Shown piece after piece: positions 57,225-64,000 of a stretch of 64,000 nucleotides of DNA. Below the pieces are notes generated by a model. The model was not told where the DNA came from. It did not search any database and worked only from the letters and a program-made list of their open reading frames with translations. A program made the translations under genes and the position numbers. This DNA is from Datisca glomerata (taxonomy: Eukaryota; Streptophyta; Magnoliopsida; Cucurbitales; Datiscaceae), in the NCBI GenBank assembly GCA_003255025.1, contig QANY01005064.1, positions 1 to 64,000 of the forward strand. The letters run 5' to 3'. Every line of letters begins with the position of its first letter. Within the stretch, counting starts at the first letter, position 1.

Positions 57225-60200
57225 CTAATACATTTGAACCTTTTTATCATAAATTACTTCTTCTTCCTCATCCCAAATACTTTTCTCCTCACACTTCCCA
57301 TAAAACCAACTACACAAAACATAATACAACAAATTAACCACACCCAAAACAGTAAGAATCCAATAATAATAATCATAATGACCCTTATTAAAATTATCAG
57401 AAACCCAACTAATTCCCCCTCTCTTCTTTGAAAAATCATCAACAACATTAATAACCAAAGCACCAACCAAGCTCCCAAAAGCCATCCCAAGTGTGAAAAG
57501 AGCAACTGCAATGCTTGACATACTCTTTGGGAACTGGGAATAGTAAAACTCAATTTGACCAATAGCATTGAAGGCTTCAGCTAACCCACTAAGACAGTGC
57601 TGTGGAACTAGCCACAATGCTGACATGTTGACTATAGCATGGGGATCATCAGATAAGCCTTGATGGATTGCTCTGTCTCTTCTTTTTCTCTCAACAACGG
57701 CTGACACAGCTGAGGCCAAGCATGAAATGGCCAACCCAATTCCCATTCTTTGCTCAAAGCTGAGGCCTTTTGGGTTTTTGGTGAATTTTGAGAGATGGGG
57801 TACTAGAATTCTGTCATAAAGAGCTACCCATATCGTTAATGTGAGTAATCCAAAGACTGAGAAGGAGGCTGCTGGGAATTCTGAGTGGGGGAAGATGTGT
57901 CTGTCCATAGTGCTTGATTGGAGTGTGGAGAATGAGTTTTGGTTGATTGTAGCACTGATTATTATCCCCGTTGACCAAATTGGAAGCACTTTTATTAGTG
58001 CTTTTAGCTCTTCTACTTGTTTTATTGTGCAAAGGTTCCATGGATCTTTTGGATTTCCCTCTGGATTCAAGTCCTTCTCCTTGTTTGTTATTATGCATGC
58101 CTTGTTTAGATACCTAACAGGGAAATCAACAAATTAATTAGAATCAAAACGAATATTTTTCTAAGTCATACTCATTTGAAAAACGATTTTTTTTATACAT
58201 ATATAAGTATTTCGAAATATTACAACACGTCTATAAGAGACATATATCCAAGTGCTTTCTAGACTACTTCTAAATACAAAAAGCTACAAATTATACTCGA
58301 GTAAGAACTTCATATAAAGATGGAAATGAATTGATTGTTAAGTGAAAATAATATTATTTTAACCTATAAAATTTTTTCTAGTCATAAACACACCCGAATC
58401 TCCATACTCTATATCTTTAGACAAGTATGTGCAATCATGCTCGGGAATGACATTTCACACTACATTGGTAAGCTGGGTTGATACAAATATTCATGATCCT
58501 AAGTACAAAATCATTCGGTTATCAGTTGGAGTCAAATACACCAATCCCCATGATCCTAATGAACAGATTTATGCTATATTATAGTATGAATAAAGTAGTG
58601 AATGTGTACCTCAATTTATCTGTGGGAGAAACAAACTTGGAGCCCTTGTGAAAAAACCAAGAATTAGAAATCAGAGGGGGAAAGGCCAAGTGCTTATTCT
58701 TCCAAGCTGAGACAATGACTTGACCAAACCCAGTTAACAAGCTCTTGTTCGGCTTCACTTTAACATAAAGAGAAGAACCCAAAAAGAACATCAAAGTGGA
58801 AAACAACATAAGCCCAACAGCAACTCCAAAACCCACAACCCAACCAGCTTCATTTTGAATATAAACAATCAATAAAACTGAAGTCATAACTGATATCCCA
58901 ACTGAGGCATAATACCAATTGAAAAAAGTCTGCAAAACTCTCTCATTATTGGGTTTATTTGGGTTGTCAAGTTGGTCTGCTCCAAAGGCTAAGGAACATG
59001 GTCTGATTCCTCCAGCTCCAATGGACATGAGTGCAAATGAGGAGAAGAGGAAGAGTAGTTGTGTTGGTTTTGCTGATGGGCAATTAGCAGATGAGTCGAT
59101 ACAGTGGTGAGGCCTCGCTTGTGGAAATATTGATGTTAAGCATAATGCTATTAGTCCCTGTATATAGTCATCGCAACAAAGAATTAAATTATATGTTATG
59201 TAACTAATTTTAGTAGTGATTTTTCTACATCTATGTCGTTTTCGACCAAGTGACATGGTACGTTATTTGAAATGTTTAAGGCCTAGTATAAATGCTATTA
59301 CCAAGAAATAGTATAAATTTTATTACCATTAAAATATTAATATATGTAAACTAGTATCATCATAATTTTTTGGCAATACATACAATACATGGAAGGGAGA
59401 AAGAAGAAAAAGATATTGCGGGAGTATATGAAAACTAAATGTACGTATTTGTAGTATGAGAAATGTATGAGTTGAGATTTCTTGATGATTAAAAACTGGA
59501 TTAATCTGTTTTGTTATGTTTCGGCTGGAATATATAAAAGTAAAAGTATTGGGCATACAAACAGAACGTAAAAAATAAAAATGAAAACTTTCAATCGAAA
59601 CAAAACAGAATTGGTAGGTATGTACAACATTGTCAATTTATTAAGTACTCATAGAAAAATACGTGTTAAACTAATTTAAAATAAACGTATAATTTAAAAA
59701 TTGATATTAAATATCTTTAAAATTTGTGTAATCTTTAACTACATTAATTTGTTTATAATTTTTGAATAGTATTATATAGCATTGCTCAATAATATAAGAA
59801 ATAATTTTATTCCATCATCATATTCATAAAAAATGATTATCACATTAAGATATAATTTCTCTTATTAAAAAATATATTAATGTATTTTTCAAATTCATTT
59901 ATTTGAATGTTTCATATTCCCAATATCACAAGTATCACAACATATTTAATTTATAAATTTCTAATAAAACATTATTATTCATTTAAAAAGAAAAAATGTT
60001 GTACAAAAAATCTCAAATATTATTTTGACCGATACTAATTTCTGACTATATAATATTTTAAATTAGTTCTACTAACAACTTAAAAATAAATTATTGTTAA
60101 ATAGAAAATATAATTTCATTATTTGAATTAAATGAGAAAAAATGAAATACTCAAATTGTACTATTTTTTAAAATAGTAAAATTAGAAATCAAAAGTTTAT

Positions 60201-62552
60201 CCCTTAAGCCTTTTTAAATATAGTAGAGATTAATATATTGACATTTAACAAAAAGATGAGCGATAATAGTGGTTAATACTTCACATATAATTTTTTTATT
60301 ATTATATATGTAGTTACCAAAACATATAACATAATTAAACTAAAAAAGAAAAAAAAAAACTTACAAATAGGGCAGTGATTGTTCCCATTGCAATGACTTT
60401 AAAGCGACCCAAGTAAGAATCAGAAATGAAAGCTCCAATGATTGGCATAAAATTTGAGAGGGCAGACCACATGAACAGCATGCTTGTTCCTTTTGCACTC
60501 TCAATGTGATATTCATTTCTCAAATACAAAATCATGTTTGCATGAAGTCCAATACTTGCAACCTTTTCAAATACCTCATTAGCTGCACACAAATTAAATA
60601 AGAAAGAAAATTAAAAATTATGTGATTATATTACAAGCCAACAAATATTTCTCCTCCTAGCCTCATCTAAAAGGACACTTTCTAGTTTGTGTCGTCTTAG
60701 ACATTATACATCCAGAGCATTATCTTTCATAGTAGTTGGTGTGTGACTTCTAATATCCTCATCAATGCAAATATAATTTGTTCTGACACGTTTACTTGAT
60801 TCTTGTAGAAAGTGATTCTACGAAATTCGATGCTAAATTATCATGGTTGCTTACTGTGATTTTAGAATCTGATTTCAAGTGGGTCTCATAACTTTGAACA
60901 GAATTGATTCCATTGACTGCGTCTTGGAATGAGATTACTAGTAAATATGTGATAATGTGATTTCATATCTTTAATTCATTTGGAATGGACAATGAAAAGT
61001 CCATTATGCCCTCAAAATAATACTTATTTTTTTTGAAAAATATTTTAGTAATGTCATATATTTTTATCATCGATTCCTTAATTCAATAATTCTAATTCCT
61101 AATAATCTGATTCCCGATGTTGATTCATAACAGTTAATAAACGCATTAATCTAATATCAAACTTTGATTCTTGGCCATTCCATTCTTCATCCAATTTTTA
61201 TAAGAAAACTGATTCCAAACTTCATCCAATTTCAAATGTAAGTAAATGTGTCATAGTACTATAAACAATAAACTAGAAATATAGTCTGTTTTGGAAGAAC
61301 AACAAGCCTCCCAATTTTTTTCTCTTCAGAATGTCTTAGAATGTGATGCAGTGAAGTGTCTATGAAAAAAGAAAACAAGTGCTATTGCTGGACGGACACT
61401 CAAAGTCTTGTTAATTTTCGCAAGAATACCAAGACTAATAAAAGAAGATTAATTCTACGCCAATCAAATAATTGATCAAGTTTTAAGTAATCAGTTGCGA
61501 GACAATCATTTATAGGTCATTTTATTAAATCATCTTAATGAGTTATTAAAAATCAATTTATAAATGATCGACACATCATTTGATCAATTATTTGATCGTT
61601 ATAATAAATATAAGAATATTAAAAAAATGATTCTATGATCCTGGGTATAGATTCATAGACCCTACTTATATACTCCTAACATTGTCCTCTAAGGATTAGG
61701 ACGGGAAATAAAACAAAATCGGGAAAATACGTTAAACATCTTCTTAATTCACGAAATATTACTAAATGAAAGAAATCTAAAAAATTAATTCAGATAAGGT
61801 ATCAATGAGCCAAGAACCATTCTGGGATTGACCAAATTGATTTTTTCCCCATCATGATGTCATTTTATGCTTAAAACTAAAACAGTACTAGAAACGAAAA
61901 ATGAAAAGAGTAATGCTATTTAGTTAAACTTGTGATGTATTAAAAGTTTATGTGAAAAATTAGATTCATTACAGCTTTTTGCACCATCAAGATGCATTAA
62001 TCAATTTTTGATCTGTAAACTTATGATGCAGTATAAGTTGAACTAAATTATATTTTCCAAACAAAAATGCTCGTCTATCCCCAATGGGAGGAATTTGACC
62101 AAAATGTCAAAACTCATAACCATAGACACTAATCTTGATCATAACATATATTTTTATAAAGACCTAACGTTGATTTATTAAAAAGTTATTGTTCAATGAA
62201 AACACCCGAAATAGTTCTATACCGATCAGCGATAATTTTTAAGACGATAGATACGTACCATACATGCAAATTCTTCCTATGCATTCTAATAAAAAATGTA
62301 TGACATACAAGCATCGTGAACAACGGATACATACATGATTTCCAACACAAACTAAATACATCAAATTGAAAAATATTTGTAAAGAAAAAAAGAAAGAAGG
62401 AAAGAAAAAAAAAGTTAATAAAGAAAAGGGTTAGATTTGAAGTTGTCACCTATGATAAAAGGCATGGTTCTAAGGCCACCCTTTTGGCTCCCATTCCCAA
62501 CTTTTTGGGAGGTACTCATACCCATGTTGTCTATAGATTTCTCCATTTCCAT
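57225..62552 (-). CDS. NRT1/PTR family transporter, NPF1 subgroup
   Basis: Proton-coupled transporter of the major facilitator superfamily; NPF1 members in Arabidopsis (NPF1.1, NPF1.2) handle nitrate and some hormones at the plasma membrane. Four exons: 62552-62450, 60582-60365, 59157-58610 and 58113-57225, all GT..AG with consistent phases, 585 aa. Start MEMEKSIDNMGM; then GGLRTMPFII, NEVFEKVASIGL containing the ExxEK proton-coupling motif (E37-K41), and FISDSYLGRF (51-60 of exon 2). Exon 3 has SIGAGGIRPCSLAFGADQLD and FFNWYYASVGISV. Exon 4 has IWSTGIIISATINQNSF, WLVPQHCLSGLAEAFNAIGQ and FPKSMSSIAVALFTLGMA, and ends with an acidic tail (EKSIWDEEEEVIYDKK). About 12 membrane helices are apparent. 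No stops or frameshifts; it looks functional. The 3' end lies only about 75 bp from the gypsy LTR. Confidence 0.95.
58114..58609 (-). other. Intron 3 of the NPF gene (496 bp)
   Basis: AT-rich, bounded by GAG|GTACAC and CTGTTAG|G. No ORF or clear insertion. Confidence 0.85.
59158..60364 (-). other. Intron 2 of the NPF gene (1207 bp)
   Basis: Bounded by TTT|GTAAGT and ATATACAG|GGA. Very AT-rich between 59600 and 60350; no ORF or recognisable element. Confidence 0.85.
60583..62449 (-). other. Intron 1 of the NPF gene (1867 bp)
   Basis: Bounded by ATAG|GTGACA and TGTGCAG|CT. Contains two similar TCATTTATAGGTC..ATCAATTTATAAATGATCGA inverted motifs near 61507-61575, suggesting a small hairpin-type repeat. 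No ORF. Confidence 0.8.
61481..61615. repeat. Small imperfect inverted repeat in the NPF intron
   Basis: CAATCATTTATAGGTCATTT at 61504 is mirrored by AATTTATAAATGATCGAC at 61555, and ATCAAATAATTGATCAAG at 61463 by TTTGATCAATTATTTGATCG at 61582. A hairpin-forming MITE remnant is possible. Confidence 0.4.
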
Positions 62553-62882
62553 TCTCACTGCAATTAAAACTGGTTCTTAATCTTTTTTAAGTGATATTTA
62601 TTGAAGAAAGTGAGGTAATTAATTAATGATTATTAAGCTTCGTTTAATCCGTAAATGAAGACAAAGCTAAATTACTCTTGGAGTCCTCCAAAACCTCAGT
62701 CAGTAATTTGGATTAAACAATGTCCGGTGTACGTGATGTGGATTATTCTATTCTCTGATGCTCTTTCTGATTATTTTTTTCTAATTACCCTACGATTTCA
62801 TATGCTGCAATGTCATATGTCAATTATCCTAATTTGACTACTCCTTTGTCACGTTCAATTTTTTTCTTTCTGCAATGGCCGT
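62553..62882. other. Promoter region of the NPF gene
   Basis: Upstream flank of the minus-strand NPF start. AT-rich; no confident TATA box or regulatory motif can be singled out. Confidence 0.35.
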
Positions 62883-63060
62883 TGGGAGTCTATTTGATTC
62901 GATTGGTTAATAGATAATTTTTAAAATCGAATTAAATTTATAAATTATCTAAGTAATCAAACCGACGTGAACCGGTGAGTGTATAAGAACTGAACCAAAA
63001 TAGTGGTTTCGGTTCAATTGATTGTAATCGGTTCAGTTATTTAAGGTTTTGATATGTGTA
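62883..63060. repeat. CGGTTCGGTT-type dispersed element (copy 5)
   Basis: Contains ATTCGATTGGTTAATAG, AAACCGACGTGAACCGGTGA, ACTGAACC and GGTTTCGGTTCAATTG with opposed orientation. Ends are diverged. It lies upstream of the NPF gene. Confidence 0.4.
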
Positions 63061-63568
63061 TGTTTTAAATTTGATAATATATATATGTATTTTCTCACAG
63101 TAGAGGTTCGTGAAGCAAAAGAAGAAAAAAATTCAACGTATAATCTGAGAAGAAAATTGCTCCATATATAAATTTAGACATTTGCAGTAATATGCTATAC
63201 AGCCTGCAATATTAGATGCCAACAAGATAATAACAACTAACAAAAATCTAAATCCTTGATTCAGCAAAAATTTCATCGTTCGTCACTCATTTTTATCCGG
63301 TCATGTACAAATAACAAAAATGGACAGAATTACTACAATGAGACCATTAAAAACATAGCAACTAAACTGATGATGGATGTAAAAGTAATAAATACTATTG
63401 TGAATGTTGGTTAAGAGAGTGATTCCTATGAGTGTAGTATAGGTACCAAAATTTATTAGAATCCTAATTCACTTCACTAACTGCTAAGGCACACCAGTGA
63501 ACCAAAGCCATTGCTTCTATGCCTGTTTCACGTGGTAGTTGAACGCGATTCCGAACTATGTACATACT
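63061..63568. other. Intergenic, no gene seen
   Basis: Between the copy-5 repeat and a possible last exon on the minus strand. It would hold that gene's 3'UTR if the exon is real. Confidence 0.35.
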
Positions 63569-63692
63569 TCAAGAATATATCTCCTTGCGTGGAAGTGCCT
63601 GTCCCATTGAACTTGCCCGCTCAAAATTTGACTTCAGAGAGTGAGGAATCCGGACCCGGTCCGGTCCTATCCCAATGTCGTTGCTCGAGGTT
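63569..63692 (-). CDS. Possible last coding exon of an unidentified minus-strand gene
   Basis: After an acceptor-like CTTTACTTGCTAG the minus strand is open for 40 codons, with codon-like composition (TSSNDIGIGPDRVRIPHSLK, then SNFERASSMGQALPRKEIYS) and a TGA stop. I do not recognise the protein. Upstream exons would lie beyond 64000. The plus-strand ORF over the same place is the antisense. The call rests on composition and one splice signal. An alternative is a short ORF starting at an ATG at 63709. Confidence 0.3.
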
Positions 63693-63721
63693 CTAGCAAG
63701 TAAAGACATTTATTCTGAGAG

Positions 63722-64000
63722 CGAAAGAATCAGTATGAAACAATGGAGTTGCTTAGGAAACCAAGCTTTCCTCATTTTTTGAGCTTTCTTCTTTCTTTAG
63801 TTCAATCCCCACGACTGCAAACCGAGAACAATGGTATGACTGTTAATACCGTATTGCGATCACGTACCAAAGTTCTAAAAATGGCCAAAATACAAAAAAA
63901 TAAAACGATCCATGAATTCTAATTGTTTTACAATCACCTCCTTACAGAATATTTTTTAGCCTACTTAAGTCCCTACTCTTACAAACGTGTTGGAAGTTTT
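63722..64000. other. Window end, no feature resolved
   Basis: Could be an intron of the gene suggested at 63569-63692. No further exon recognised. Confidence 0.3.

Noticed and set aside
57841..58137. 98-codon plus-strand ORF
   Set aside because: Antisense shadow of NPF exon 4.
1..64000. tRNA, rRNA, snoRNA and microRNA genes
   Set aside because: No cloverleaf, box elements or long perfect precursor hairpin was recognised by eye. tRNA-like text was limited to primer-binding sites. A covariance-model scan would be needed to exclude them.

Overview
The window reads as a gene-poor, transposon-rich stretch of a dicot nuclear genome. It is AT-rich, genes have short exons with GT..AG introns, and TATA boxes and (CT)n tracts sit upstream of starts. 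Ty1/copia, Ty3/gypsy, Mutator-like and caulimovirid-derived sequences fill the space between genes. Gene content fits a core eudicot. The DUF1985-bearing Mutator-like element would suit, for example, a cucurbit, but I cannot fix the species. Two places contain N (12426-12473 and 56510-56512), both next to G runs.

Five recognisable host genes lie on the minus strand, and I found no convincing host gene on the plus strand. From left to right they are: (1) the first exons of a plastidic glucose transporter 2/3-like gene (2208-2871), broken in exon 3 where a caulimovirid-like sequence (1-2207) begins; (2) CDKF;1, the CDK-activating kinase kinase (8881-10931, two exons, 479 aa); (3) a type II ROP/RAC small GTPase of the ROP9 kind (21154-23348, eight exons, 210 aa); (4) a type II peroxiredoxin (37956-40046, three exons, 162 aa) that lacks the usual resolving cysteine; (5) an NPF1-type NRT1/PTR transporter (57225-62552, four exons, 585 aa). 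A possible last exon of a sixth minus-strand gene is at 63569-63692. CDKF;1 and ROP9 are also close neighbours on Arabidopsis chromosome 4 (At4g28980 and At4g28950, from memory), so part of the gene order looks ancestral.

The rest is mostly repeats. From 5440 to 8520 is a decayed plus-strand copia element without integrase. From about 12545 to 18190 is a large Mutator-like element bounded by inverted repeats. It has a transposase N-terminal remnant on the plus strand, a DUF1985 (Ulp1-associated) remnant on the minus strand, and three blocks of a short palindromic repeat around CGTGTAGTCTACACG. From 24838 to 35008 is a copia element with both 2.1-2.2 kb LTRs. From 36150 to 37330 are Mutator-like transposase scraps. 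From 42742 to 44405 is an 875-bp tandem duplication. From about 44911 to 51117 is a second, related copia element that has lost its 5' LTR, abutted by a Tat-lineage gypsy element (51118-57148). A dispersed inverted-repeat element rich in CGGTTCGGTT motifs occurs at five places.

The most notable points are the single-cysteine peroxiredoxin, the caulimovirid junction inside a transporter exon, the palindrome arrays inside the Mutator-like element, and the (CT)n tracts immediately upstream of three of the five genes.
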